NCBI RefSeq assembly: GCF_010499255.1
Contig: NZ_JAAGRN010000005.1
Span: 186,001 to 250,000, forward strand
Reading direction: 5' to 3'
DNA: 64,000 nucleotides
Origin: Sheuella amnicola
GTDB lineage: Bacteria; Pseudomonadota; Gammaproteobacteria; Burkholderiales; Burkholderiaceae_B
A model generated the notes under the pieces. That model ran no database searches and was not told the origin of the DNA. It saw only the letters and a list, made by a program, of their open reading frames with translations. The first letter of the stretch is position 1. Each line of letters begins with the position of its first letter. The position numbers were made by a program, and so were the translations under genes. Positions 17,750 through 27,101 of the stretch are shown piece by piece.

Positions 17750-19504
17750 ATGTCCTTCAAATCGTTGGGGCTCGCCCCCGCTTTGTTATCTTCTATCGAA
17801 AAAACCGGTTTTACAACCCCGACACCTGTTCAGAAAGAAGCCATTCCCGCCGCATTAGCCGGTGCCGACCTGATGGTGTCCTCGCAAACCGGTAGCGGCA
17901 AAACGGCGGCTTTCATGCTGCCGGCCCTGAACCGCATCGCCGGCAAGCCAGCCAATAAGGGCCGTGGCGTGCAAGTGCTGGTTCTGTGCCCGACGCGCGA
18001 ACTGGCGCTTCAGGTCAGTGAAGCCACCGCAATGTACGGCAGCAACCTCGAAGACCTGCGCATCGCAACCGTTGTAGGCGGCATGCCCTACGGTGCCCAG
18101 CTCAAGGCCCTGTCACGTCGCGTTGACGTGTTGGTGGCCACACCCGGTCGTCTGCTCGATCATCTCCAGGCGCGTCGTGTCGATCTGTCGACCGTTCACA
18201 CCCTGGTCCTGGACGAAGCCGATCGCATGCTCGACATGGGATTTATCGACGACATCAACACGATCGTGGATCGTTGCCCGGAGTCGCGCCAGACATTGCT
18301 GTTCTCTGCGACGCTTGACGGCACTGTCGGCAAACTCGCCGCACGCATGATGCGCGACCCCAAGACCATCGAAATGGTGGCTCAAAGCGATCGCCATGCC
18401 AACATCACACAGACATTGCTGTATGCGGACAACGCCGGTCACAAACTGCAGCTGCTTGATCACCTGTTGCGCGATGCAAGTCTGGATCAGGCGATTGTCT
18501 TTACCGCCACCAAGCGCGGTGCCGATGATCTGGCCGAACATCTGCACGACCAGGGCTTCAAAGCCATGGCGCTGCACGGCGACATGAACCAGCGCCAGCG
18601 TTCGCGCACCTTGTCCAATGTTCAGGATGGACGCATCCGCATTTTGGTCGCAACCGACGTGGCCGCCCGCGGTATCGACGTCCCCACCATCAGCCATGCG
18701 ATCAACTACGATCTGCCGATGCAGCCTGAAGATTATGTTCATCGCATCGGTCGTACAGGTCGTGCCGGTCGCGATGGCCTGGCGTTCACGCTGGCAGTCC
18801 ACAGCGAAAGACACAAAGTGCGTCGTATCGAACATTTTGTCGGTTACACGATTGCCTCGGATGTGATCCCCGGACTCGAACCTCAAATTACTCCACGCGC
18901 ACGCCCCGAGGGCGGCTCGTCGCGCAGCGGCAGTGGTCGCGGCGGTCGCTGGGGCAACAGCCGCAGCAGCGACCGTTTTGGTGAACGTCCTGCACCCCGT
19001 GGTGAAAAATCCTATGGTTCGCGTGGCGACAAACCGTCTTATGGCGACAGAAGCGATCGCAGTGATCGCGGATATGCGCCTCGTGCAGATAAGCCGTCCT
19101 ACGCTGACCGCAGTGATCGCGGAGATCGCGGGTTTGCCGGTCGCGGCGACAAGCCGTCTTACGGTGGCCGCAGCGACAAAGCAGATCGTGGCTTCGCTCC
19201 ACGCGGTGATCGTGGTGATCGTCCAGCGCGTAGCGACAATCCTTTCGCCGGCGATCGAGGCGAATCACGTCCTCCCTACGAGCAACGTGCAACACGCGCG
19301 CCGTCGGATCGACCCGCTTATGCCGGCAAGCCGGCCGGTAAATCCTCCGCGCCTCGCGGCGGCGCATCGACACGCTCGGGAGCACCCGCTCGCTCCGGCG
19401 CTCCAGCACGTTCGGGCGCGCCAGCCCGACCCGGCACTGCACCTCGTGCAGCCAAAAGCGGTGCACCTCGCCGTGGTGGCTTTAGCTTTGGCGGCGGTCG
19501 TTAA
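17750..19504 (+). CDS. rhlE: DEAD-box RNA helicase, RhlE-like
   Basis: 584 residues. The helicase core (about 1-375) shows the Q motif with GFTTPTPVQ, motif I SQTGSGKTA, Ia PTRELALQV, Ib TPGRLLDHL, motif II VLDEADRML, III FSATL, IV VFTATKRGAD, V TDVAARGID and VI HRIGRTGRAG. The tail (about 385-584) is disordered and made of degenerate Arg/Gly/Ser/Asp-rich repeats with recurring DKPSY and SDRGDRG-type units, then SGAPARSGAPARSG repeats; such tails bind RNA non-specifically. The core best fits the RhlE group. I use the ATG at 17750 with AAAGGA upstream; an in-frame ATG at 17732 lies inside the leader hairpin. Confidence 0.92.
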   Translation: MSFKSLGLAPALLSSIEKTGFTTPTPVQKEAIPAALAGADLMVSSQTGSGKTAAFMLPALNRIAGKPANKGRGVQVLVLCPTRELALQVSEATAMYGSNLEDLRIATVVGGMPYGAQLKALSRRVDVLVATPGRLLDHLQARRVDLSTVHTLVLDEADRMLDMGFIDDINTIVDRCPESRQTLLFSATLDGTVGKLAARMMRDPKTIEMVAQSDRHANITQTLLYADNAGHKLQLLDHLLRDASLDQAIVFTATKRGADDLAEHLHDQGFKAMALHGDMNQRQRSRTLSNVQDGRIRILVATDVAARGIDVPTISHAINYDLPMQPEDYVHRIGRTGRAGRDGLAFTLAVHSERHKVRRIEHFVGYTIASDVIPGLEPQITPRARPEGGSSRSGSGRGGRWGNSRSSDRFGERPAPRGEKSYGSRGDKPSYGDRSDRSDRGYAPRADKPSYADRSDRGDRGFAGRGDKPSYGGRSDKADRGFAPRGDRGDRPARSDNPFAGDRGESRPPYEQRATRAPSDRPAYAGKPAGKSSAPRGGASTRSGAPARSGAPARSGAPARPGTAPRAAKSGAPRRGGFSFGGGR

Positions 19505-19519
19505 TCTCTAGCCAAACCG

Positions 19520-20713
19520 ATGGCAAGCGAAACGTCCATCAAAATCAGCGCTGACGCACTGGCTCACAGCCAGCGCGTCAGCGCTTTTTTGCTGCAGGAA
19601 ATCGAGCGCGCCGGTGGTTGGGTTCCATTCAGTCAATGGATGGGCTCGGTACTTTACGCACCCGGACTGGGGTATTACTCGGCAGGCAGCATCAAGCTTG
19701 CAGGTTCGTCTGGTGATGATTCGCAACAAAATCCCAGGCAATTAAGCGGTGATTTCGTTACCGCCCCGCAACTGACGCCGCTATTTGGCTTCACATTGGC
19801 CAACCAAGTTGCCCAGATTCTGCATCAAAGCGAATCACTGAATATTCTCGAATTCGGTGCCGGCAGCGGTGCGCTAGCTGATGACATCCTCACTGCGCTC
19901 AGCGAGCAAGGTATCAACGCACGCTACAGCATTCTTGAAGTTTCGGGCGATCTAAAGCTACGTCAACAACAACGTCTCGCAAAATGGAACAATCGCGTAA
20001 ATTGGCTTGACACCATCCCGACCGAATTTACGGGTTGCGTGGTCGCCAATGAAGTGCTGGACGCAATGCCTGCGGAGCTATTTGCCTGGTCTGCGGATGG
20101 TCAATTAATGCAGCGTGGCGTAATCTGGAACGGCCAACATTTTCAGTTTGAAGATCGTCCCGCCCCTGCGACACTTGCGGATCAAATTAAACACCGCATG
20201 CCCACCCTGCCCGACTATCGCTCGGAATTCAATCCACAAGCCGAAAGCTGGGTGCAAGGCATAGGAACATGGCTTACGCGCGGTGCCGCTTTGTTGGTCG
20301 ACTACGGATTTCCACAGCACGAGTACTACCATCCGCAGCGCCATCGCGGCACATTAATGTGCCATATTCAGCATCTAGCGCATGATGACGCATTCATGGC
20401 ACCCGGGCTGCAGGACATCACTGCGCACGTCGACTTCACCGCTATGGCCGATGCCGCTCTTGCCGGTGGCCTGGATGTGCTGGGATATACCTCGCAGGCG
20501 CGCTTTCTGCTCAACGCCGGCTTGCTCGATCACTTTGGACAACAAGCCCGAGATGCCGCCTCGCCGCGCGACCGGGCAAACTTTCAAACAGCCATTCAAA
20601 AACTCACTTCCGAGGCCGAGATGGGTGAACTGTTTAAAGTGCTTGCCGTAGGGCGGAATATCGATGGCGGCTTGATCGGATTTTCAAGTGGTGATCGCCG
20701 TCACAGGCTTTAA
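19520..20713 (+). CDS. MidA/NDUFAF7-family class I SAM-dependent methyltransferase
   Basis: 397 residues. The family markers FSQWMGSVLYAPGLGYYS, GDFVTAPQLTPLFG, LEFGAGSGALADDIL (SAM-binding Gly-rich motif), VVANEVLDAMPAE and LLVDYGFPQHEYYHPQR are all present. Mitochondrial homologues methylate an arginine of a complex I subunit; the bacterial substrate is not established. It begins 15 bases after the helicase gene. Its 3' end overlaps that of the opposing formyltetrahydrofolate cycloligase gene by 30 bases. Confidence 0.9.
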   Translation: MASETSIKISADALAHSQRVSAFLLQEIERAGGWVPFSQWMGSVLYAPGLGYYSAGSIKLAGSSGDDSQQNPRQLSGDFVTAPQLTPLFGFTLANQVAQILHQSESLNILEFGAGSGALADDILTALSEQGINARYSILEVSGDLKLRQQQRLAKWNNRVNWLDTIPTEFTGCVVANEVLDAMPAELFAWSADGQLMQRGVIWNGQHFQFEDRPAPATLADQIKHRMPTLPDYRSEFNPQAESWVQGIGTWLTRGAALLVDYGFPQHEYYHPQRHRGTLMCHIQHLAHDDAFMAPGLQDITAHVDFTAMADAALAGGLDVLGYTSQARFLLNAGLLDHFGQQARDAASPRDRANFQTAIQKLTSEAEMGELFKVLAVGRNIDGGLIGFSSGDRRHRL

Positions 20714-21310
20714 CCATCCCTGCGCATTTAATATGCCATCCAGAGTGATGTCGTGCGGCTCCGGCTGGTAACCACCATGATCAAGGTTGATGCGACCTTC
20801 AAGCCAACCCACGCCAATGGTCAATAACCGCCCCGATTCGCGAAGCTGCGCAAGAGTGCGATCATAGTAGCCGCCGCCATAGCCCATGCGATCCCCATGA
20901 CTGGTGTAACCAAGCGTGGGCACAAGAACGACGTTAGGACGCAGCACGATTTTGCTGGAAGGCTCTTTGACACCAAATACCCCGGAAACCATCTCCATCC
21001 CCGGCAGCCATTGATGGAATTCAAGCGGCGCATCCCGCTTCACCACAACAGGTAGCACCGTTGCGAAACCTTTTTCATGCACCTTTGTCATAAAAGGGAT
21101 CAGATCCGGTTCGCCCTTTAACGGCCAGAAGGCGGCAAAGACTAAATCGGTTCGCGCATGATTTATACGTAACTGTGACACCGCTTGATCCAACCAATCT
21201 TCGAGATGAAGACAGATTTGCAAGCTTTGTTGTTGCTGCTGCGCGCCAGAAATCTCTTTGCGCGAAGCCAAAAGACGTTGACGGAGCTGGTCTGCGTTAT
21301 TCTTTAGCAT
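20684..21310 (-). CDS. 5-formyltetrahydrofolate cyclo-ligase
   Basis: 208 residues. The ATP- and folate-binding motif near the C-terminus, LGYTSHGDRMGYGGGYYDRTL, is diagnostic, and the N-terminal basic region with paired Arg (RQRLLASRKE) fits the family. It converts 5-formyl-THF to 5,10-methenyl-THF using ATP, linking to the folate needed by MetF elsewhere in the window. The gene (fau/ygfA type) is not flanked by a recognisable ssrS 6S RNA here. It diverges from the transglycosylase gene with 37 bases between the starts. Confidence 0.92.
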   Translation of the reverse strand: MLKNNADQLRQRLLASRKEISGAQQQQQSLQICLHLEDWLDQAVSQLRINHARTDLVFAAFWPLKGEPDLIPFMTKVHEKGFATVLPVVVKRDAPLEFHQWLPGMEMVSGVFGVKEPSSKIVLRPNVVLVPTLGYTSHGDRMGYGGGYYDRTLAQLRESGRLLTIGVGWLEGRINLDHGGYQPEPHDITLDGILNAQGWLKPVTAITT

Positions 21311-21347
21311 ATGTAACGATGCGGACGAATAGAGGTGAGGCGTTTTT

Positions 21348-23552
21348 ATGCGCTCAAGAGCAAAGTATCAGAATTCCAAGCTTAGTCGAAATCTTCTTGC
21401 AATACTCGGTGCGGCTGCGATGTCGGCATGGGTGCCTGCGGCTTGCTCTCAAGCGCAAGGTGATGGCCCGGCGCGTTTCATCATGCAACCTGATGGCACC
21501 CTTGTGCAACAAAATGCAACAAGTACAACAAATGCAACGAACTTAGCCAACCCTTCGGTTACACCCAGACTTGCCGATGGCATGCCGGATGTTGCGACAC
21601 CCATTGTGTCATCCAGGACGGGTTCTTCGACTATACAACCCAACACCTCGGTTCGTCCGGGCCCCTCTATCGCCGCCCCCGACTCCACGCCTGCAGCCCA
21701 AGCTGTCGTACTTGCCCGACAGGCCATGAACAACAAGCAGTGGACTCAGCTTTCAAACCAGATCGGACCCGCTAGCGGCGATATCCTAGGCATCTATCCC
21801 GAGTACTGGTATCTGCGTACACAGATCGCAGCGGCAAACATGCCCGATACGCATCAGGCATTGATGCGCTTTCTGAAAAAAAACGAAGGCTCTTTTCTGG
21901 CTGATAAGTTGCGAGGCGAATGGCTTTTGCATGCCGCACGTTCCGGAGACTTCATCACTGTTCTCGAACTCAGTCCGGTTCTGAATGGCAACAGCCAAAT
22001 CAGCTGCGCACAACTCGAAGCCAGGCATATGACAGCGCAACGGGCGACTGTAGCCGAAGCCACCAAGGTCTTTGCCCCCGTTGGCGCTTGCTGGAAACTA
22101 TTCGATCAACTCGTTGCAGACAAAGTCCTCACGGGCAATGAGTTGCTCCCTTATCTGCAGGACTTTATCGAAAACAATAAAGTTACCGAAGCGCGTCGCT
22201 TTGCCGCCTATCTGTTCGACTCAAACGATCTGGCCACCTATGATGCCATGATGCGTGACCCGCAAAAATGGCTTGCAGCGCAGTCGGGGGATCGCTCAAC
22301 GGCAGTCAATGACATCGTTGCCATTGCCCTGGCTCGTGTTGCACGCACCGATCTGAATAAAGCCGAAGAGCTCGTTCGCACCACTTGGGCCAACAAATTA
22401 CCCAGATTGAATCTGCAGTGGGTCTACGGACAATTCGCTTCGCTGGCTGTGTTTAGTTTCGACCCACGCGCCTACGGCTGGTATCGCGAAACTTTTGGCA
22501 TCAGACTATCGGATACAAACCACGCCTGGCGCGTTCGCGCATCGTTGCGCCAAGCCAAAGTGGACTGGGGTTGGGTACAGCGATCCATCGATCAGATGGG
22601 ACTGCCGCAGCGCAATGATCCTACATGGGTGTACTGGAAAGCCCGGGCGCTTGCCGCACAAGGTAAAGAAAAAGATGCCCGGCAACTTTACGAATCGATT
22701 GCCCATCATTTTAATTTCTACGGACAACTCGCGTCCGAAGAACTGGGGCGCACAATTGTCGCACCCGAAAAACCTTCCCCCGTCACAGCAGAAGAAATCG
22801 AACAAGCACGCCAACACCTAGGCTTGCGGCGTGCGGTCACCTTGTTCAAACGAGGCTGGCGCGGTGATGCCGTGCCCGAATGGAACTTCGCACTGCGCGG
22901 CATGACAGATCGTCAATTGATGGCCGCCGCCGAGCTTGCCCGTCACGAACATATCTACGATCGTGTCGTGAACACCTCGGACAGAACATCCAAAGAATTC
23001 GATTTTTCGCAAAGATATATCGCCCCGTTCGAAGGACGTGTCACCGCGCAAGCACGAGAGATCGATGTCGATCCGGCATGGGTATACGGACTCATCAGAC
23101 AAGAGTCGCGATTCATCATGGACGCACGATCCGTGGTGGGGGCATCGGGATTGATGCAACTCATGCCTGCGACAGCTAAATGGGTTGCCAAAAAAATCGG
23201 CATGACGGACTTCACGCCCCAAAAAGTCAATGATTTCGACACCAACACCAAGCTAGGTACAAACTATCTGAGCATGGTGTTGGCGGACCTTGGCGGCTCT
23301 CAGGTTCTGGCCAGTGCCGGCTACAATGCCGGCCCCGGTCGTCCGATGCTTTGGCGATCGAAACTTGACTCAACAGTTGAAGGCGCCATTTTTGCCGAAA
23401 CCATCCCGTTTAACGAAACACGTGATTACGTCAAGAACGTACTTTCCAATGCAACCTATTACGCTGCGTTATTTACCGGGCAACCTCAATCATTAAAAGA
23501 GCGGCTCGGTCAGATCGCGCCTCAACCATACGGTCGCGCAAACGCGCAGTAA
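21348..23552 (+). CDS. Soluble lytic murein transglycosylase (Slt70-like)
   Basis: 734 residues. An N-terminal signal segment (about 1-40) and a Thr/Ser/Pro-rich linker (about 40-120) lead to an alpha-solenoid superhelix and the C-terminal SLT domain (about 575-715). The catalytic Glu is in [10 protein letters not shown], followed by [22 protein letters not shown] and [11 protein letters not shown]. Slt cleaves peptidoglycan with formation of 1,6-anhydromuramic acid in the periplasm. A good ribosome site (AGGTGAGG) precedes the ATG. The downstream cca gene starts ten bases after its stop. Confidence 0.93.
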   Translation: MRSRAKYQNSKLSRNLLAILGAAAMSAWVPAACSQAQGDGPARFIMQPDGTLVQQNATSTTNATNLANPSVTPRLADGMPDVATPIVSSRTGSSTIQPNTSVRPGPSIAAPDSTPAAQAVVLARQAMNNKQWTQLSNQIGPASGDILGIYPEYWYLRTQIAAANMPDTHQALMRFLKKNEGSFLADKLRGEWLLHAARSGDFITVLELSPVLNGNSQISCAQLEARHMTAQRATVAEATKVFAPVGACWKLFDQLVADKVLTGNELLPYLQDFIENNKVTEARRFAAYLFDSNDLATYDAMMRDPQKWLAAQSGDRSTAVNDIVAIALARVARTDLNKAEELVRTTWANKLPRLNLQWVYGQFASLAVFSFDPRAYGWYRETFGIRLSDTNHAWRVRASLRQAKVDWGWVQRSIDQMGLPQRNDPTWVYWKARALAAQGKEKDARQLYESIAHHFNFYGQLASEELGRTIVAPEKPSPVTAEEIEQARQHLGLRRAVTLFKRGWRGDAVPEWNFALRGMTDRQLMAAAELARHEHIYDRVVNTSDRTSKEFDFSQRYIAPFEGRVTAQAREIDVDPAWVYGLIRQESRFIMDARSVVGASGLMQLMPATAKWVAKKIGMTDFTPQKVNDFDTNTKLGTNYLSMVLADLGGSQVLASAGYNAGPGRPMLWRSKLDSTVEGAIFAETIPFNETRDYVKNVLSNATYYAALFTGQPQSLKERLGQIAPQPYGRANAQ

Positions 23553-23562
23553 TGGCACTTTG

Positions 23563-24702
23563 ATGTCTCAAACGACCACGCAACCGGATCCTTACCTCAA
23601 GGGCCTCCAAGCCTACATCGTGGGTGGAGCCGTGCGCGATGGCCTACTTGGACTGCCCCACGGGGATCGTGACTGGGTTGTCGTCGCCTCCACGCCGGAA
23701 GATATGGTGCATAGGGGATTCATACCGGTAGGTGGTGACTTTCCGGTTTTTTTACACCCGATCACAAAAGAAGAATTCGCACTGGCCCGCACCGAGCGCA
23801 AATCCGGCCGTGGCTATAAGGGCTTCACTTTTTATACAGGTGCCGATGTCACGCTTGAAGATGATCTGAAACGACGTGATTTAACAGTCAATGCCATTGC
23901 CCAGAGCATTTCGGGCGAACTGATCGACCCATTGCACGGGGCGCAAGACGTGCGGGACAAAATCCTGCGCCATGTCGGCCCCGCATTTGAAGAGGATCCG
24001 GTGCGGATTTTGCGACTCGCCCGGTTTGCCGCTCGCTTTACGGACTTTCGCATCGCCCCGGAAACGCTCGAACTATGTCGCAAAATGGTTCGTCTGGGCG
24101 AAGTCGATCACCTCGTCCCCGAGCGCGTCTGGCAAGAGATCGCTCGCGGACTCATGAGTGAACAGCCCTCTCGCATGCTCAACATTTTGGCCGATACGGG
24201 TGCTGCAGCTCGGGTACTGGTCGACTGGGTAGATAGCAAGCGCGTCCGCACAGCCGTCGATTCCGCTTCCGAACTAGGCCTTGCCCTATCCTCGCGATAC
24301 GCCTTGTTATGTGTCGAAACCATTGACTTGGCATCCCTTTCGAAACAGTTGCGGGCCCCAGCCGATTGCGGCGACATGGCACGGCTGTTGCAATTGGTAT
24401 TGTCGAAACTGGATGCAATAGAAACCGCTCAAGACGAGGTTCATCCCGAAAAAAACGAAAACGTCGAACGCGTCCTGTCTCTTATGGAATCTTGCGACGC
24501 TTTGCGTAAACCCGATCGTTTCATCGGTTTGATTCATACTGTTAATGTGTTACGACCGTTACAAGTCCGTGACTGGCAAAGGTGGCTAAGTGCGATCCTA
24601 TCCCTGGATGCCGGTGCCGCAGCCAAACTCGCCCCAACACCTCAGACAATCAGGGAAACCGTCCGTGAAGCTAGACGCCAAGCCTTGCTGGCGGACTTTT
24701 AG
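23563..24702 (+). CDS. cca: CCA tRNA nucleotidyltransferase
   Basis: 379 residues. The class II nucleotidyltransferase signature [21 protein letters not shown] carries the catalytic carboxylates, followed by the [23 protein letters not shown] and [16 protein letters not shown] motifs that place it with bacterial CCA-adding enzymes. It builds or repairs the 3' CCA end of tRNA. A C-terminal HD domain like that of E. coli Cca is not obvious; the C-terminal third is only weakly similar and somewhat short. I start at the ATG at 23563, three bases after an in-frame TTG. Confidence 0.93.
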   Translation: MSQTTTQPDPYLKGLQAYIVGGAVRDGLLGLPHGDRDWVVVASTPEDMVHRGFIPVGGDFPVFLHPITKEEFALARTERKSGRGYKGFTFYTGADVTLEDDLKRRDLTVNAIAQSISGELIDPLHGAQDVRDKILRHVGPAFEEDPVRILRLARFAARFTDFRIAPETLELCRKMVRLGEVDHLVPERVWQEIARGLMSEQPSRMLNILADTGAAARVLVDWVDSKRVRTAVDSASELGLALSSRYALLCVETIDLASLSKQLRAPADCGDMARLLQLVLSKLDAIETAQDEVHPEKNENVERVLSLMESCDALRKPDRFIGLIHTVNVLRPLQVRDWQRWLSAILSLDAGAAAKLAPTPQTIRETVREARRQALLADF

Positions 24703-24773
24703 CAGTAAAATGACCGTTGGAAGTCATTTCTTTTTTTAAGCAGTAGTAACAAGTTCGTACTTGGAGAGTCCCT

Positions 24774-25763
24774 ATGCAAATCGCAAAAACCGTTCGCGGC
24801 CTCGTTGCCGCCCTGGGTCTTGCCACAACCGTTCTAGCCACGTCAGCATCGGCTCAAACGTACCCGAGCAAGCCGATTTCCCTGATTGTTCCGTTTGCCG
24901 CAGGCGGTCCAACCGATGTACTGGCCCGTACACTGGCCGCATCCATGACCAAGAACCTGGGTCAGACCGTCGTGGTTGAAAACCGTGTTGGCGCTGGCGG
25001 TACTGTTGCCGCTGGAGCTGTTTCTAAAGCCGCCCCCGATGGTTATACGTTCCTGATCCATCACAATGGCATGGCGACCGCACCGACGCTCTATCGCAAG
25101 CTGCCTTACAACGTCGAGAAAGATTTCTCGTACGTCAGCCTGATCGCAGACGTCCCCATGACTCTGCTGGGCAGCAAAAACTTCCCTCCTAACAACATGG
25201 GCGAATTCATCGCTTATGCCAAAAAGGAAGGCGACAAGATCAACTTGGCGAACGCCGGTTTAGGCGCTGTTTCGCAATTGTGTGGCACCTTGTTGCAGCA
25301 ATCACTGGGCACCAAGTTCACCGCGATTCCCTATTCGGGTACAGGTCCGGCCATGACAGCCTTGCTGGGCGGTCAGCTTGACGTACTGTGCGATCAGACA
25401 ACCCAAACCTTGCCACAGATCAAGGCTGACAAGGTCAAGCTCTATGGTGTGACCACCAAGGATCGCCTGTCATACTTGCCTGATGCGCCCACGCTCAACG
25501 AAAGCGGCCTCAAAGGATTCGAGATCGTTGTCTGGCATGGTATCTATGGCCCCAAAGGCGTCCCACCCGAGGCAATCGCTCGCTTTAACGAAGCACTGAA
25601 AGCCGCTCTGAAAGATCCCGCCGTCATCCAGAAGATTAACGATCTGGGCGCCGTGATTGTTCCTGAATCCCAGCAGAATCCGGCCGCTCTTCAGGCTTGG
25701 TTGAGCTCAGAGATCAACAAGTGGGCTCCTCTGCTCAAAGCTGCGGGTCAGTACGCTGATTAA
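24774..25763 (+). CDS. Bug/TctC-type tripartite tricarboxylate receptor
   Basis: 329 residues. Signal peptide 1-27 (ending TSASAQ), then ISLIVPFAAGGPTDVLAR, ENRVGAGGTVAAGAVSKAAPDGYT, IPYSGTGPAMTALLGGQLDVLCDQ and IYGPKGVPPEA, which are the hallmarks of Bug proteins. It is an isolated single gene, with a GGAGAG ribosome site and its own terminator, so it can be regulated on its own. The ligand cannot be deduced. Second of four Bug genes. Confidence 0.92.
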   Translation: MQIAKTVRGLVAALGLATTVLATSASAQTYPSKPISLIVPFAAGGPTDVLARTLAASMTKNLGQTVVVENRVGAGGTVAAGAVSKAAPDGYTFLIHHNGMATAPTLYRKLPYNVEKDFSYVSLIADVPMTLLGSKNFPPNNMGEFIAYAKKEGDKINLANAGLGAVSQLCGTLLQQSLGTKFTAIPYSGTGPAMTALLGGQLDVLCDQTTQTLPQIKADKVKLYGVTTKDRLSYLPDAPTLNESGLKGFEIVVWHGIYGPKGVPPEAIARFNEALKAALKDPAVIQKINDLGAVIVPESQQNPAALQAWLSSEINKWAPLLKAAGQYAD

Positions 25764-25780
25764 GCACAATTCATTAGCCT

Positions 25781-25818
25781 AAAAAAAAAGGAACTCATTT
25801 TGAGTTCCTTTTTTTTGC
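25781..25818. terminator. Bidirectional Rho-independent terminator
   Basis: GGAACTCA and TGAGTTCC form a perfect stem (with flanking A/T pairs) around a TTT loop, with a run of A on the left and of T on the right. It lies between convergent bug and metF genes and can stop transcription from both sides. Confidence 0.92.
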
Positions 25819-25834
25819 TCTTTATTTTCTGTTG

Positions 25835-26680
25835 TTAGTTCGACAATCCCTTCCAAATCGCCAACGTCGCCTCTGCATTATTCAACGTATAAAAATGCAA
25901 CCCAGGCACATCATTATCCAGCAGTGTCTGGCACAAATCCGTCACCACTTCCGTACCGAACGCGCGAATCGATTCGCGATCGTCGCCCATTTCGGCTAAA
26001 CGCAAACGCACCCAACGCGGGACTTCAGCACCACACATCTCTGAAAACCGCATCAATTGCGTGTAATTGGTGATCGGCATGATCCCCGGAATGATCGGGA
26101 TATCGATACCCTGCGACTGCACCCGATCGACGAAATCGAAATACGCATCCGCATTGAAGAAGTATTGCGTGATTGCGCTGTTGGCGCCGGCGCGCACCTT
26201 TTGCACAAAATGCTGCAAATCCTTTTCCGGACCGGAGGCCTGGGGGTGCATTTCAGGATAAGCCGCGACTTCAATATGAAACCAGTCGCCCGTCTCGGCC
26301 CGAATCAATTCGACCAGGTCGCTTGCATGTCGCAAAGCGCCAGCCGACTCGATGCCCATGCCCGATGGCATATCGCCACGCAACGCAACAATGCGACGCA
26401 CGCCCTCGTCGCGATAAGTCTGTAACAAGGCGCGCAAATCTTCGCGCGATGATCCAATGCACGACAGATGCGGTGCAGCGTCCCAGCCCATGCCGCGCAT
26501 GGTACGCACGGTATCAAGCGTACCCTCACGCGTGGTGCCGCCCGCACCAAACGTCACGCTAACGTAATGCGGATTAATCACCGACATTTGTCGCGCACCA
26601 TCGACCAGTCGAGCCTGGGCGGCCGCATCACGCGGAGGAAAAAACTCCAGGCTGAAAGCCGGGCGAGTAGAAGATGTCAT
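25835..26680 (-). CDS. metF: 5,10-methylenetetrahydrofolate reductase
   Basis: 281 residues, full-length TIM barrel. The N-terminus FSLEFFPPRD, then VSVTFGAGGTTREGT, PHLSCIGSSREDL, IVALRGDMPSGMG, QYFFNADAYFDFVDR and PIIPGIMPITNYTQL are canonical. MetF makes 5-methyl-THF, the methyl donor for methionine synthesis. It is the third gene of an ahcY-yvlD-metF run read from the SAH riboswitch, so it may be induced when S-adenosylhomocysteine accumulates, as known for related Betaproteobacteria. A hairpin between ahcY and the middle gene may reduce its expression. Confidence 0.95.
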   Translation of the reverse strand: MTSSTRPAFSLEFFPPRDAAAQARLVDGARQMSVINPHYVSVTFGAGGTTREGTLDTVRTMRGMGWDAAPHLSCIGSSREDLRALLQTYRDEGVRRIVALRGDMPSGMGIESAGALRHASDLVELIRAETGDWFHIEVAAYPEMHPQASGPEKDLQHFVQKVRAGANSAITQYFFNADAYFDFVDRVQSQGIDIPIIPGIMPITNYTQLMRFSEMCGAEVPRWVRLRLAEMGDDRESIRAFGTEVVTDLCQTLLDNDVPGLHFYTLNNAEATLAIWKGLSN

Positions 26681-26694
26681 TTAAACAACCTTGG

Positions 26695-27039
26695 TCATGC
26701 CCCGATCAAATTCATCAGAAGACCGGAAATCAATGTATACAGAATCGCGCCACCTACCGCCCACCAGAAACCGTCGACACGGAACCCGGAAAGCATTGAG
26801 CCAACCATCCAGAACAGCAGGCCGTTGATGACAAACAGAAACAAGCCCATTGTCACGATCGTGATCGGCAAGGTTAGCAACTGAAATACCGGCTTGACGA
26901 TCGTGTTCACCAACCCTAGGATCAGAGCCGCCCACATCGCCGAGCCGAAGCCATTGATATGGATGCCGGACGACAACAGGTAACTCACCCCCAGTAAAGC
27001 AACCGCATTTAGTAACCAGACGAGAAGCAACATGCCCAT
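26695..27039 (-). CDS. Small four-helix membrane protein, YvlD / 'phage holin family' type
   Basis: 114 residues, nearly all membrane-embedded, with four predicted helices. The segment ALILGLVNTIVKPVFQLLTLP followed by ITIVTMGLFLFVINGLLFW is typical of the family sometimes named phage holin family 4 or YvlD. There is no other phage gene near, so it should not be read as a lysis protein; its role is unknown. It lies between ahcY and metF, 14 bases before metF, so it is probably co-transcribed with methionine-cycle genes. Confidence 0.85.
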   Translation of the reverse strand: MGMLLLVWLLNAVALLGVSYLLSSGIHINGFGSAMWAALILGLVNTIVKPVFQLLTLPITIVTMGLFLFVINGLLFWMVGSMLSGFRVDGFWWAVGGAILYTLISGLLMNLIGA

Positions 27040-27058
27040 GATGGACTCCGATCAAGTG

Positions 27059-27089
27059 AGGAAAGAAACCCGCCAGTCAAACTGGCGGG
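27059..27089 (-). terminator. Hairpin after ahcY
   Basis: CCCGCCAGT and ACTGGCGGG form a perfect 9-base-pair stem with a three-base loop, followed on the minus strand by a T-rich tail (TTTCTTTCC). It sits 13 bases after the ahcY stop and 30 bases before the small membrane protein gene, so it probably acts as a full or partial terminator inside the cluster. Confidence 0.82.
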
Positions 27090-27101
27090 GCGTACAACAC
27101 A

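Noticed and set aside
26695-27039. Prophage remnant suggested by the 'phage holin family' name
   Set aside because: No other phage gene is near, and the protein belongs to a chromosomal YvlD-like family set in a metabolic operon.
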